64,000 nucleotides of DNA from Lottia gigantea (GCF_000327385.1 NW_008707225.1:1278113-1342112), one strand, 5' to 3'; counted from the first letter of the stretch, positions 46,803 through 60,407 are shown. Program-made: numbers and translations. The notes: generated by a model from the letters alone, not told the origin.

Positions 46803-47903
46803 ATGATGTCAATGAAAACACCTCATGATGTCAACAATCTGTCGGAAATGCAGGTCAAAGCGTTCGGTGCTAAACTTCACGACACTGACATATTTGAAGG
46901 ACCTGAAACTTTTGTAGGGAAGCGAAACATGAAAATGGAAAATAGTTTTACGGAAAATTTCACTAATAGAAAACACGTAAGACCAAATTTTTCTTCATCC
47001 ATATCGTGTCCTGAAATACTCACGGATGAATCTCACTCAAGCTATACTCATAAAAGACGATATAATTCTGAAAGTACACCTTTTCTTGGTAACAGTTCAG
47101 ATGAACGACTTTCTGTATCTTTACAAGAAGACAAATTTAGGATTGGAGAAGACGAGAACGGAAAAGGTAAAAGTCTCTTTTTGAGAAATTGGTTGCAATC
47201 TCTAGATGAAGATGGTTATCAAGGAAACACCTCCAAAGGAAACCTGAAATCTGGTTGTTCGAAAGGGGATAGCAGTGTCACTGTGCATTGTGCATCAGCT
47301 AGTCATATGAATAATAAAGTACTATTAGAGGTCGACGTAGATTTATTTAAATCCTCTAATGAACCAGTAGAAATGTGTTTACCTATAACTACATCTAAAG
47401 GAACAGAGACTGCTGTGATTACCATGAAACTTGTAGAGACTACTGAATCCGATCATAGTTCTCAAACGAGGAGAAATAGTTTAAGGTTGCCATCTGAATC
47501 TGGAATCGGTACCTTAACAGGTTCTCTGACATCATCCAGGCGGTCTAGTTCCGGTTCCAATTGTGACAGACGTCTATTAGATTTTAGAAGTGAACCTCCT
47601 AGTCCCGAGAACAGTAAAGGAAGACACCATTTGAACTTTGTTAGGCAAATGGATTTACATGCTGATCAGAATAGTTTCAAATTTATTGGTAATCTAGTGA
47701 TTCCTTCAGTGACTGTTAGTGATTTCTCTGAATTGGAACATGGTGATGAAGATTTAGGTGGAACATTAGCTTATGACGATAAGAATAAATGGTTGTCTGT
47801 ATCCTCGGGGTTAGATCCCGATTCAGATGAATCCAGCTTATCCTGTTTTGATCTCTCTAGCACAGATGATGAAATGAAAGAAATTAAACCACAAAGAAAA
47901 GCA
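46803..47903 (+). CDS. Long serine-rich, acidic N-terminal coding exon; gene continues downstream
   Basis: 367 codons open from ATG at 46803 to a donor GTGAGT at 47904 in phase 0; the frame after the donor runs only to a stop at 47975. Not recognised with confidence. The protein part is hydrophilic with serine-rich runs (SGIGTLTGSLTSSRRSSSGS, then DESSLSCFDLSSTDDE) and many basic-Ser sites, typical of a regulated disordered N-terminus. The order VIPSVTVSDFSE followed by an SVSSGL/SDESSL acidic-serine segment loosely recalls the N-terminus of animal inositol-trisphosphate 3-kinases, but no kinase exon was found in the window, so this is a weak suggestion. A second possible first exon lies at 60132-60407. 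Confidence 0.65.
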
Positions 47904-48800
47904 GTGAGTAGATTTTTATTATCACATGATGTGATTCTGTGTTTTCAACTCTTCTTTATTTTCCGGGTCAAATAACTTTGGATGATTTGAGCATATGCAC
48001 AAAAAAGTTGATGAATATAATCCATGATTTAAATAGATTTGTAGCCTATGCTATGTGACGAGCAGAAACCATTCATAATTTCAGAAAGAGTTATTTCCCT
48101 TTATCAATTTATAGTTCTGTTTATGTTGCGTAATGTTATGTCTTCGTCACATATTAGGTTTTTTCCTTATATTGTATTTCATATTTTAAATGTCAATTAA
48201 AACATAATTAATAACTGTTGTATGTAGCAAAATGTAGAGTGACTGATGTCTCTTGGGGACCTCTTCAGTAGCAGACAGTTGCAACAGACCTTTCTTATAA
48301 AATTATGTTTGATATTTGTAAACTATTATTTTATTTGTTTGTTCAAAATAAATCCGTAACATTTTAATTAAAACACACCTTTATACATGCGTTTCAATAA
48401 TTGAAACAGGTTTTAAATATATCTTTTTTTTAATCAATATCAATCCCATTACAGGATTTTAAATTCCTTTTAGCTATTTACCCAATATACAGTTATATAG
48501 TTCATACAAATTAAATGTAAATTCTGGTAATCATGGCACAGACTGGTGCAATTCGGAGCTCCTCACAATTTTTCTTGCCTGATTCATATCAGGGTGTTCA
48601 TCATGATAAGTTTTATTGAACCTTGTCTGGTTGTCATTGATTTGTAATATAGATAATGTAGAAAATTAAATCAACTAGAAACTGAGCTTAAAGGGATTGT
48701 AAGGAAGTTTTTAGAACTTGATTTGTGTACACATAGCGTTGAACCTTTGCACTTTTCTGTCAGATGTCTTTGCTTCTTCACTCTAATTAAGTACCTATTT
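47904..48800. other. Probable intron, start
   Basis: AT-rich, no coding exon seen; begins with the donor of the preceding exon. Confidence 0.45.
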
Positions 48801-50090
48801 TTTTATACGCCCACACGTAAGATGGACGTATATTGTAATCACCCCGTCGGTCCGTCCGTTCACATTTGGCTCGTGCTCACTCTACAGGCTACAGTTCTTT
48901 ATGGATTCTTTTGATTTTTATTTTGTATGTCAATGTTGTTATGAAGATGATCCCTATTGATTTTCGTGATGATCGGATAATTTTTCACCGAAATATCGTG
49001 TCTGACTTGACGTTTTTCTGTATTAGCTATATTGTGCAACTCGTGCTCACTCTACAGGCTACAATTTTTTACAGATTCTTTTGATTTTTATTTTGTGTGT
49101 CAATGTCATTATGAAGATGATCCCTATTGATTTTCGTGATGATCGGATAATTTTTCACCGAAATATCGTGTCTGACTTGACGTTTTTCTCTATTAGCTAT
49201 ATTGTGCAACTCGTGCTCACTCTACAGGCTACAATTTTTTACAGATTCTTTTGATTTTTATTTTGTGTGTCAATGTCATTATGAAGATGATCCCTATTGA
49301 TTTTCGTGATGATCGGATAATTTTTCACCGAAATATCGTGTCTGACTTGACGTTTTACTCTATTAGCTATATTGTGCAACTCGTGCTCACTCTACAGGCT
49401 ACAATTCTTTACAGATTCTTTTGATTTTTATTTTGTATGTTTATGTCGTTATGAAGATGATCCCTATTGATTTTCATGATGATCTATCGATTTTCATGAT
49501 GATCGGATATATTTCACCGAAATATCGTGTCTGACTTGACGTTTTACTCTATTAGCTATATTGTGCAACCCTGTGCTCAATCCACAGGCGACAAGTTTTT
49601 ACAGATTCTTTTGATTTTTATACGCCCACTCGAAAGATGGGCTTATATATTGTAATCACCCTGTCGGTCCGTCGGTCCGTCCGTTTACATTTGGCTCGTG
49701 CTCACTCTACAGGCTACAATTCTATACGGATTATTTTGATTTTTATTTTGCGTGTCGATATCATTATGAAGATGATCCCTATCGATTTTCGTGATGATCG
49801 GATAATTTTTCACGGAAATATCGTGTCTGACTTGACGTTTTACTCTATTGGCTATATTGTGCAATTCGTGCTCACTCTACAAGCTACACTTTTTTACAGA
49901 TGATTTTGATTTTGTGTGTCAGTGTCATTATGAAGATGATCCCTATCGATTTTTGTGATGATCGGATAATTTTTCACCAAAATATCCTGTCTGACATGAA
50001 ATTTTACTCTATTAGCTATATTGTGCAACTTGTGCTCACTCTACAAGCTACAATTCTTTACATTCTTAGATTTGTTGATTGTTTCGTTTT
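48801..50090 (-). mobile_element. Helentron/pearl-like elements, family C, two head-to-tail copies
   Basis: Left ends at 48801 and 49617 both start TTTTTATACGCCCAC with a facing GGCGTATA or GGCTTATA arm, then a GTCGGTCCGTC-type run, so the hairpin end is on the left and the elements lie on the minus strand. The cores are units of ~170 bp (starts at 48870, 49040, 49210, 49380 and ~49570; then 49695 and 49865), very similar to each other, with CTCGTGCTCACTCTACAGGC and GAAGATGATCCCTAT. Open frames here (48723-50142) are repeat-derived. The right border is uncertain. Confidence 0.6.
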
Positions 50091-50369
50091 GTATTACATT
50101 TATCAGTTAACAAATGTACACAGCCTAAATAGTAGGTCTTGAGTTATTTCCCTTGAATAAAAAACGTGTCGTATTATTTTACCTAGTTCTCAATCAAAAA
50201 ACCAAACAGTCCACTAAAGACAACATTATTCCTTCTAGAATAATTGCAGTTGTCAACATGATGGCTGGAGTGGCTAACAAACCGTTATTTTGTTAGTAAA
50301 AAAGTGGAAGAAACTGTTCGTAACTGTATTGACATTTTTTGTTCTGGATTGTTCTGCAACCGAGGAAAA

Positions 50370-53300
50370 AGATGGCGGCTGAGACGAGTCATTTCCGATT
50401 GAGTAAATTATAAGAAGTGGAAACGGCAAGTTGAAGTCTATTTGATGGCTATTGATGTGCTGGTGGTCATATTCTGGACATATTCGATCAATTTCAGTGG
50501 GATGCAGAAGAAGATAAGAAAAACACTGTGAAACTTTTCAAAAATTGGAAGAATATTATAATCCGAGATGCACTGAAGTTGTAGAATCATTTCGATCTGG
50601 AATCATAAATACTCAGAATCAGACAATTTTGACACTTTCTTAACTGAGCTTAGAACAAGGTTCGATTCTTGTAATTTGCTGAAAGAGACAGAAATATCAG
50701 AGATAAAATTGTGTTTTCAGTGACTGGTAAATTACAAGAATTGCTTTTAAGAGAAGAAAATCTGGATTTGACCAAAGCTGTAAAAATCTGCAGAGCCTAT
50801 GAACAATCCAATAAACATGTGAAAGAATTAAGAGAAACATTAGGCACAAGTACGTCTACTCAAAGAGTGAATCGAGTGTACAAAGAAGATAGGAAATTTA
50901 ATAATTTTCCATCCAAGAAAGCAACGCCAAGAACAAGTTCTGGAAATACTTCATCTTCGACGAATCAGAAGCCTGGACAACAGAGACGTGGTCAGGAACA
51001 TTATAATGAGTGTGATTTCTGTGGTTACCATCATAAACCAGATAAATCAAAATGTCCAGCATGGGGTAAAACTTGCAATAGCTGTAAGGGTAGAAATCAT
51101 TTTAAGAATAAATGTAAGAAGATTAATGCAGTCATTAGTAACAGTCAAATCAGTGACGACGAAGAATTTGATGATAGTTGGCTTGCTGTAGTGAAGAAAA
51201 GTCGCAATGGAAATTTTGTTACTGCCTGTATGAACATTAATGATTTGGAGGTCAGATTCCATTTAGATACAGCCTCTGATGTCAACACGATTAATGAAAA
51301 GTATGTTCACAAGAAGCAAATCAGGAAAACCACAACTCGTTTGTTAATGTGGAATAGAACTAACCTAAATCCAATAGGTAAAGCTGAATTGACCGTCATC
51401 AATCCACGTACAAGTGAAGCCCACAAAGTACTATTTATCGTTGTACCTGATAATCTAATGAGTCTTCTTGGCCTGAAGGCTACGCAAGAAATGGGTCTAA
51501 TAACATTTAACGATGAGAAGTTCATATCAAGTGTTAAAGTTGAACCTCTTGGTAATCTTGGTGAAGTTAGCCTTGTAGTAGACCCAAATGTTTGAGAAAA
51601 GGCGTTACCATGCCGAAAAGTTCCGCATTCTCTGGAAGAGGAAGTGAAAAAAGCTATAGATATCCTAGTCGAAAGAAACATTTTAGTTCCTGTTACTGAA
51701 CCAACAAAATGGGTGAGTCAAATGGCAGTTGTTCGTAAACCTATTGGAGCTCTCTGCATATGTATCGATCCGCAACCATTGAATTCTGCTCTGATAAGAG
51801 AATATTACAAGTCATCAACATTAGATGATGTTTTTCCAAAGCTACACAACGCACAGATATTCTCGAAAGTCGATGTTCGTTAGGCTTATTATCATTGTGC
51901 CTAGAGGAAGAGTCAAGTTTATTAACAACTATGATCACTCCATTTGGACGTTATAGATGGTCTCGTCTACCATTTGGTTTGAAAGTATCCAGTGAAATAT
52001 TTCAACGCAAACTAATAGAAGTTTTGGGTGATTTACATGGTGTTTTCACGATAGCAGATGACATCATTGTCGTTGGATGTAGTTCTACTGACATAGAAGC
52101 CAAAAGAGACTATGAACGTAAACTTGCTAGTTTATACCAGAGATGTGAGCAGCAGAATATAAGACTCAATGATGCGAAGAAAGAAATAGCCCTGACAGAA
52201 ATTTCTTTCAATGGTCATAGAATAACAAGAGATGGTGTGAAGGTTGACAATGCTAAAGTTAGAGCCATACTCGACATGAAACCACCTACAGATGTTTCTG
52301 GTGTTAAACGATATTGTGGTATGATCCAATACATGGCGAAGTTTTTACCTGATTTGGCAAGCACACTTGAACCAATTCGAGCTTTAACAAAAAAAGGCAC
52401 TGAATGGTATTGGTCCAAAAAATGTGAAGATGCATTTCGCAAAACAGGCAAAATGTTAACTAGAGCACCCGTACCAGCTTATTTTGACATAAAGAAGGAA
52501 GTCGTCATTCAAGTCGATAGCAGTAAAGATGGAATTGGAGCTGTTCTCCTACAAGAAGGAAAGCCTGTAGAATTCGCATCTAGATCACTGACCGTTTCAG
52601 AACGCAATTGGGCACAAATTGAGAAGGAGGCGCTGTCAATCTTGTATGGGTTAGAACGTTTTGATCAATACACATATGGAAGACCCGTAAAAGTCCAAAA
52701 TGATCACAAACCTTTAGCTGCTATATTAAAGAAACCATTAAGTAGTGCTCCTAAGAGATTACAAGACATTATGATGAAACTTTATAGATATGACATAGAG
52801 TTTGAATTCGTGAAAGGTGTAAATCTAGTCATAGCTGATACGTTAAGTCGAGCTGTTGTTGATGATTCTCCAATGGTGGATGAAGAAGGTCCAAGAATCA
52901 TGAGTATCAACATATTTGCTGAAATACCTGATGAGAGATTACAGGAAATTAAAGAAGCCACAACGAAAGATGAAACACTGCAAGAATTACTTTTGGTGAT
53001 AAGTAATGGATGGCCTGAACATAGAGATTCTCTTCCTGGTGATCTCAAACCTTATTTCGATATGAGAGATGTTTTAAGCTATGAAGATGGAATTATTCTT
53101 AAAGGAGAAGCTGTTGTGATTCCTAAAGAGTGTCGTGCTGATATAAAGAATAGACTTCATAGTGCTCATTTAGGTTATGATAGTATGATAAGACGTGCTC
53201 GTGGAACTGTATTTTGGTCTGGAATGGCCAAAGATATCAAACAGATGGTTGATTACTGTGAAGCTTGTCAGGAAATGAAACCAAGAAATCAGAAAGAGAC

Positions 53301-53870
53301 TTTAAAACAACCTGATACTGTCAATCAACCATGGGCTAAAATTGGTACTGATTTGTTCGAAATCAAAGGTAGAAATTACCTAGTTTCTATTGACTACTAC
53401 TCAAATTTTATAGAAGTTGAACTATTGACTTCAACAACTAGTAGTCAAGTGATTCAAAAATTTAAGAAACAATTTGCTAGAAAGTGATAGTTTCTGATGG
53501 AGGTCCTCAATTTATTTCCCAAGACTTTAACATTTTATGTAAAAAATGGGGTATCTCACACATCAAATCATCTCCTGGTCATCAAGCCGCAAATGGAAAA
53601 GCAGAATCTGCTGTTAAACTGATCAAACATATGATGATTAAAACTTTGAAGGATGGTGGAGATCAATATGAAGCATTATTAGAGTTGAGAAATACACCTC
53701 GTCAAGAAACAAGATCTTTATTACCAGTACTTACAAAGAAGATGAAACATAAGCCATCGTTTGAACAAACCAATTTTCCAATTCCAAAGCCAATAACTCA
53801 ACCATTTATCGAACTAGGCTACCATCAACACAAAGAACTAACAACATCAGCATTCAAAGTTTTGTGAAAA
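50370..53870 (+). mobile_element. Ty3/gypsy LTR-retrotransposon fossil, internal region
   Basis: Remains of gag-pol in the usual Ty3/gypsy order: the C-terminal part of gag with two zinc knuckles, aspartic protease, reverse transcriptase, RNase H, then a zinc-binding integrase. The type resembles copies often annotated as K02A2.6-like. The element is broken, by roughly three breaks. No flanking LTRs were recognised, so age cannot be taken from LTR divergence; the long surviving open stretches suggest a moderately young insertion. It lies in the probable intron between the coding exons at 46803 and 60132. Confidence 0.85.
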
Positions 53871-56800
53871 TCAAATTGAAACTTTCGTTTCTATACAGCT
53901 ATACTTCTTTTGCTATGTTGATCTCTTAACTGGTGGAAATGTTTATTTTTTAAAGCAATTCAACATGTTCTTCCAAGATTTCATAAATTACAATATAGGC
54001 AATTCTATCATTCTAGATGAATTAAAGAAAACACCTGTAAAAGTTTGATTATAGTCTTCAAATGTTAAAAGAACTAAATTTTGCTTTAATGATTTTTATG
54101 GTTAAATGGACAGATGTGTCAGTAAATCATACTTTACTCTCAGAATAGTTTCGATAAATAATCAATTTCAGACACCCAAAATTTTAGAGAGATGATAAGC
54201 TTGTGAACGAAATAAATAAAAAGTTAAACTTCTTGTTTGAGTTCTATTTGAAGTAATCATGCGATATTCATACAGTTTTAGTAGTAGTTCTAAAAGGTTA
54301 TTTACATATATTCAAGACCCATATCAACCCCCCAAAATGCTGCACATGTACCTTTAATTTTCAATAGAATGTAAGAATGATTTTATTTGATAAAACGAAA
54401 TTGTATCATTTTTTTTTCTTATTGTATATGACATATGATGATTCTGTTGACCACCATCTATCTGTAGCGCTATTCAGAATGCACAATTCAGTAAAAAACA
54501 ATTTGGTCCATATATTATCTTCACCAATTAAAGCAATTCCTTTTATCCTTGGCAAACCGATTGCCAGAGTTGCATAGATAAATTTTTTGTTAAAAGAGAC
54601 ATATTGGTGTTTTGATACAATTTGACATTTTTTGTAAATTATACTTACCTTGATTAATCACTTGACAAAAATATTAGCCTGAAGCTATATCAATATACTT
54701 TATACAAAAAAATATTCATCATGTCAAAACTAGCTTTTGGACATTTTCATACTTTATGTTATTGCAGGCAGTGTAAGTTAACAAAGTTTTATCAGTTTAA
54801 TCAGAAGTTTTAAGTAATACTGTGTGAAGAATAGAGCAATCTTCAAACTGCCTGTTTAGATAATGATTTATCAAGCTTTTTACTGTGAATATGAAATTGG
54901 AAGAATGAATTTCAAATTGTGAATCGATCAGAAAATATTAAAGTGAATATATGACAAGCCTGAGACACAATAATAAAATGGGTACCAGTATGTAAACTAA
55001 AAGGGAGTTATATAGAAAGAATGCTAAAACAACATCTAACAATTAATGAGGAGTAATTGAGCAAGTCACTCTTACCATAGTGTTAAATTGAATGCACAAT
55101 TTAATTTACAGTTGAAAGAGTAAACAGGTGAAATAGTGTCTAGAGGAAAATGAGTTGAAGGAAGAAAGAAAGTTATAATTTTATCAAGTTAGGCTGGTTT
55201 ACAGGTCAAACTGTCATTGACACTAAAGATTTAACTCTCCCTTATTCATAGAACAGCCTCTTATGGCAGGATATATATTTAGCACGATGTCGTCTAGGTT
55301 TGTCTTTAAACTTGTAATCTAGACCAGTGTCTTGTTCTTCTATTTATGGAGTAAATTTGACCTATCTTATGACTGTCCAGTAGAGTGAGGTGGATTATTT
55401 GGGATTTATTTCATACAGTAAGAAGAAACTGATGTGATGTGATGAGAATGGAATGTTATAGAGAATTCAAAATATATGTCAGTGTAATTGGAGATGATAA
55501 TTTTAAGGATCAATTATTTTCTATATAGATGAAGCAGTGTAGGCTACTAGGATATTAAATATTTTATTATACATACCAGCCTGATGATTTGAAGGTCAAG
55601 TTTCAATTTCTGTGTTGTTGTGTACTCAACTTTCAGCATTTCACAATGTATGTCATAGTATAGAGAACTCATACCATGGATAATGATCTAAAAGATTAAA
55701 GGGATTATAAATAGGTTTTCTAAATTTTGTATGTGTATCAGGGACAACAATAGCATCAATTTGCATTATTCCACTAATACTAAGTGTTTTATGACGTCAC
55801 CCCAGCAAAGGTGTTATATGATACAAGCAAATTTTGCGGGGGTGACACTATAAAACACTAAGATAAAGATAGAAAAGATCTGTATAAAATATAGATAACA
55901 GAAGAGCTGTATAAGATAAAGATAACAGAAAATATGTCAACAGAAAACCTGTAAAAACTAAAGATAACACAACATTTGCTAAACATAAAGATAAAAGAAT
56001 ACCTCTAAAAGATAAAGAAATCTATAAAAGATAAAGATAGCAAATAATCTGTATGAGATAAAGATAACAGAAAATATGTCGAACTGAAAATCTGTAAAAG
56101 CTGAAGATAAAGAAATCTGTAGTAGATAAAGATAACTTGAGACTGTTTGAGGCTTCAATCTTCAATAGGATTTAAAGGGTGTACAACACATTCAATAACA
56201 ATTTTAATATGCTACTTATACAAATGTAATATAATGCTTTGTGAATCACTCAAACCTCAAATCTTATCACATATTCTTTACAAAAGATAACTTCCATTCT
56301 ATACAATTTGTAAATTATTAGTCCAAAACCAGGACCTGCTGACTCTTGAGAATGTGGTTTAAAAAGATCTTTTGGAGGGTGGGAATTGGAGATGAAGAAA
56401 AATTTTTTAAAAAATACTCAAACTCCGTTTAAAGTTAAAATAACATATTTAATTGTTTGAATGCACAAGTTTCATTTTTATCACACATCTACACCTATTA
56501 TGTTGTTGTATATGATAAAAAATGAGGAGTGCATGCTTGCAGAAAGATATAAAACACTATTAATGAAAAAATTTCTGCATTTGTTATAAAGCTTTGATCA
56601 GAGACGAGAAAAGAGTGTATAGGACTAAGCATGCTCAGTAAACTTCTATAGGTGATGTAGTTATTATTGACAATAGATTGATGTGCATTCAGGCATTCAC
56701 AGAATATCATGAATAAAGGTTGTTAAAATTAGGACATTGAAGCTTCATAACAGGTTATAAGTTTTCAATAATGTTTAAACAGACCTTCAAAATTGTTGAC

Positions 56801-57125
56801 AAGGAAGTATTAGTCTTAATATGTAAAAATACACCTCAGTATTTCTAAAGATGAAATGGAATTAAAATTCAATGTAAGGTAGTTGTTGAATGTGGCGTCA
56901 TTTCAAAATCAAAATTGAGCTGAGGTAAGGTTGTAAATTGAAGTATGTGCAATGATTTATGAAATCTCCAAAATTCTAAGACATGTATTACATGTTTATT
57001 GTAAAACATTCTCTTAAATTTAAATTTTTCACTTAGTCAAAATGAGTATATATTATATTCATCAGTGGACTTACTTATAAGTATATAATATTAACATTAT
57101 TAAGTATTTTCAATAATTACTTAGT
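53871..57125. other. Probable intronic or intergenic DNA
   Basis: AT-rich, no coding exon seen. Contains the AGATAA-rich degenerate repeat (listed separately) and one copy of a dispersed motif at 54305-54360. Confidence 0.45.
55858..56135 (+). repeat. Degenerate AAAGATAACAGAAAA-type tandem repeat
   Basis: Irregular units of about 30-40 bp containing AAAGATAACAGAAAA and a CTGTAAAAG block recur eight or so times with variable spacing. Purine-rich on the plus strand. Confidence 0.6.
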
Positions 57126-58112
57126 TTTTATACGCCCACGTGAAATGTGGGGCGTATATTGCCGTCACCCGTGTCCGTCGGTCCGTCGGTCCACAATTGC
57201 TTGTTAACACTCTACACGTCACAATTCTTTAAGGATTTTGACGAAACTTGCTGAAATTGTTTATTATCACCCAAGGATGAACCCTTATTGAAAATCAATA
57301 AAATCGAAAAATATTTAATATGAATTATTGCCCTTGTTCTTTAAAACGCGTTCGATTTTTAGCTCGTTAACACTCTAGAAGGGATAATGCTTGATGGATT
57401 TTAACGAAACTTGGCATGAGTGTTCGTAATCACCCAAGGATTCAAAATCAGAAGAATCGAAATATATTAAGTATGAGTTATTGCCCTTGTTCTTGAAAAC
57501 GCGTTCAATTTTTAGCTCATAAACACTCTAGAAGGCACAATTCTTGACAGATTTTGACGAAACTTTATGTTAGTGTTCGTAATCACCCAAGGATGAACCC
57601 TATTGAAAATCAGAAAAATTGAAAAATATTTAGTATGAGTTACTGCCCTTGTTCTTGAAAACGCGTTAATTTTTTAGCTTGTAAACACTCTAGAAGGGAC
57701 AATATTTGACGGATTTTGACGAAACTTGGTGTGAGTGTTTGTTATCATCCAAGGATAAACCCTTTTGAAAATCAGAAAAATCAAAAAAATATTTAGTATG
57801 AATTATTGCCCTTGTTTTTGAAAATAGTTCAATTTGTAGCTAGTAGAAACTGTAGAAGGCATGATTCTCGCGCTGAAGATTGAATATTTGTCTTCTAGAG
57901 TTTTCACGAGCTAAAGATTGAACACGTTTTCAAGAACAAAGGCAGTAACTCATACTCAATATTATTCAGTATCGCCCTAAAGAGTTCAAATGAAGTGTAT
58001 AACTGAAGGTTGAATATTTCATACTGGTGATTGTTACTGTACTGCTAAATATTTTCATTCAAAATCAAAGCTGCCAGTGGGTGTATATATTATATGCCTG
58101 GCAAGCTATCTT
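57126..58112 (-). mobile_element. Helentron/pearl-like element, family A, copy 4 (complete)
   Basis: Minus-strand copy with both ends: left TTTTTATACGCCCACGTGAA with facing GGGGCGTATA (hairpin), a GTCGGTCCGTCGGTCC run, four to five ~160-bp units, and the right end GCCTGGCAAGCTATCTT, the reverse complement of the family 5' module. Confidence 0.7.
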
Positions 58113-60131
58113 ATGAATTCAATGTTATGTACAGGAATTCTGCTGTTTAAGTAAATCTGATGAGGAATATAATATATAAGCACTCTTGGGCCAAGATTGA
58201 GACTTAAAACTGATATTTTCATTCTAATCAGTAGTGAAGACTATTTTCTGATAGATTTTTAAATTCAAAATCCAGTTGAGAAATTGATCAGAAGGATCGA
58301 TGATAACCAATCTGAAGAAATCTGATAAAATTTATAAAAACTTTCCAATTTATCATGTAAATTTTTAAAGATGGCTTTCTGCATTTTTTTAGAGTAAAAA
58401 TTTAAGCACAGTAGTGGATTATTAGTGGTTATAATGAATTCTCTATGTATTCTTATTCTAAAGAAATGTTAACATAGAAAGACTTGGAGAATACAATAAA
58501 CTCAAGTCCACTTGGTGTCGCTAAATTTAGACCCCATGTTTGATAACGTGACAAATTGACGTGAAGCTATATTTGATTTCACTGGCTGCATTTTTATGTT
58601 TGAATATGATGGAGATTTTTCGAAACTGATTTGAATTATTCAGTATATTTTTGCAGAATGAAATTTGAGAATTCTTTCCTGTAGTTTGAGATAATAAATT
58701 GAATTGCAAAATAATGAAATGGCTGTTGCATATATTTAAGTGTTTTATCCAATCATAAAAGTCAATGACCGCTTAATCCAAAAAGACAAATTAAGCGTTC
58801 TTTTGAGGCTGTCTGGCTGACTAGAAAAATTGTCAGAATTCCTTTCGTTAATATCTAATTAACTTATTAATTTGGAACTCCTGAGACAAACGGTATTTTT
58901 CTGAATCTAAAAATACCTCTATCTTCAATTGATATAAGTAATCCAAAATTGAATATAGATATATGAATGAAAAATACAAGGGAACCCATCTTTAAATAGA
59001 TTTACACATCAATATAAATTTGATGCTATGATAAATGTGAAAGATTTTAATCTCTAAAAATCAATTTCAAACATTAATCAAATTCTTAACTCGCTGCTTT
59101 TAAGAAAAACCAAATATATGTACTGTATGTCTGGTATTGTAATTTGTTAAAGAGAAAGGAGAAACCCATGAAATGAAAATTATATTTTTCACTAACATTT
59201 TTTTGAAAGCATGACAGATTCTGATTAAAGAATTGTAAATTAAACTTAATGTAAAATACTTAAATCATGAAATATGACAATTTTCATGAAGATTTTGATC
59301 AAAATGGATATAGTCATCTAAATCTAATGCCTCATAGCATTTTTTCAGATTAAAAATCTGATATTTAATTCATTAAAAAGTACCAGAGAAGTTCGGATTA
59401 TGGTCACTATAAAGATGTGATAATGTTCTGATAGTAGTAACATTACCTGTGAAAATATTTATGATATCCTCGAAGTCACCATAATCTTTACTGCCAAATT
59501 TTTATTTGAATTGCAGATACACTGTGTGTCAAATTTTTAATCCTTAGAAGAGATCCAATAAAGCACTAATAACTTGTAAAGTGACAATTTGGAAAATTTA
59601 TGAATCAAATGCTTATATATCTTTAAATAACAGATTGTTAAGGTCCCTTTAAATAAAAACCATGATGATCTTTCTGAAACAAAATGAATTTGCCTTTAAA
59701 TCATGTAAAGATTTGGGTTATTGATCTCTGAAGATTCAGTTTTCAATGTCTGGGGTTTTAAGGTAATTATAGGACAAATTTTTACTCTATGTATCTTCCT
59801 TTTTGTTACAGTATTCAGTGAATTGTGGCAGAATGTCTATGTATTAGTTCTAATGAGAGTAATGAATGGATTATCCTAAGAGGATTAAAAACTATGAAGA
59901 CTAAGCTATAGTTACGACTTCAGAGACTAAATATTTGGGTGATCTATTGTATAAACTATTGATTTCCACAGTGTGATAATTTCTAGCCTTCTCTTTCAGT
60001 CAAATCGCTTTATTCCTTTATAGACAGAATCAATTTGTCTTGGATATGAACCAAATTTAGTGAATTAGTGTGTGTAAATTGCAAACTTCAAGTTCTTTTT
60101 CGTTCCATTGATTAAAATTTGACCTTCTAAC
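58113..60131. other. Intergenic or intronic DNA and possible 5' leader
   Basis: No coding exon seen. TTTTTGTTACAG at 59801-59812 resembles an acceptor and could start a 5' leader for the coding exon at 60132. Confidence 0.45.
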
Positions 60132-60407
60132 ATGGATGGACATTGCAACTGTGATGTGAGAGAAAATGTTTGTGATGACTGTCAAAATAATGAGAAAGAT
60201 GCAGTGCCTCCACTCAAATCACCAACAATATGTAGAAAATCATCATTTGAAGAACTCTTAATGAGGAGTCACACTTCCAATAGTAATAGTGATGGAGATC
60301 TACTGAATAATTTATCTGATTATGAGTTACTACCGTGTGATTGTGATGATTGTCTTTTAGAAGAAGATCCGAAGCCTGTCAATTGTCCTCCAAGACCATT
60401 TTTAAGG
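60132..60407 (+). CDS. Short acidic, cysteine-rich first coding exon
   Basis: 92 codons from ATG at 60132 to a donor GGTAAATA (GT at 60408), phase 0; the frame stops soon after the donor. Not recognised. Cysteines are clustered (MDGHCNCDVRENVCDDCQN at the start; CDCDDCLLEEDPKPVNCPP near the end), with a serine-rich centre (RKSSFEELLMRSHTSNSNSD). It could be the first exon of its own gene or an alternative N-terminus for the gene whose long exon lies at 46803, since both donors are phase 0 on the same strand. The next exon is not visible before 64000. Confidence 0.55.

Noticed and set aside
48723-50142. Chain of short open frames with repeated KMIPIDFRDDRIIFH
   Set aside because: They are the translated ~170-bp core of family C repeats and recur with every unit.
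50000-54400. Long terminal repeats around the Ty3/gypsy fossil
   Set aside because: No matching direct repeats were found by eye on the two sides; a self-comparison would settle it.
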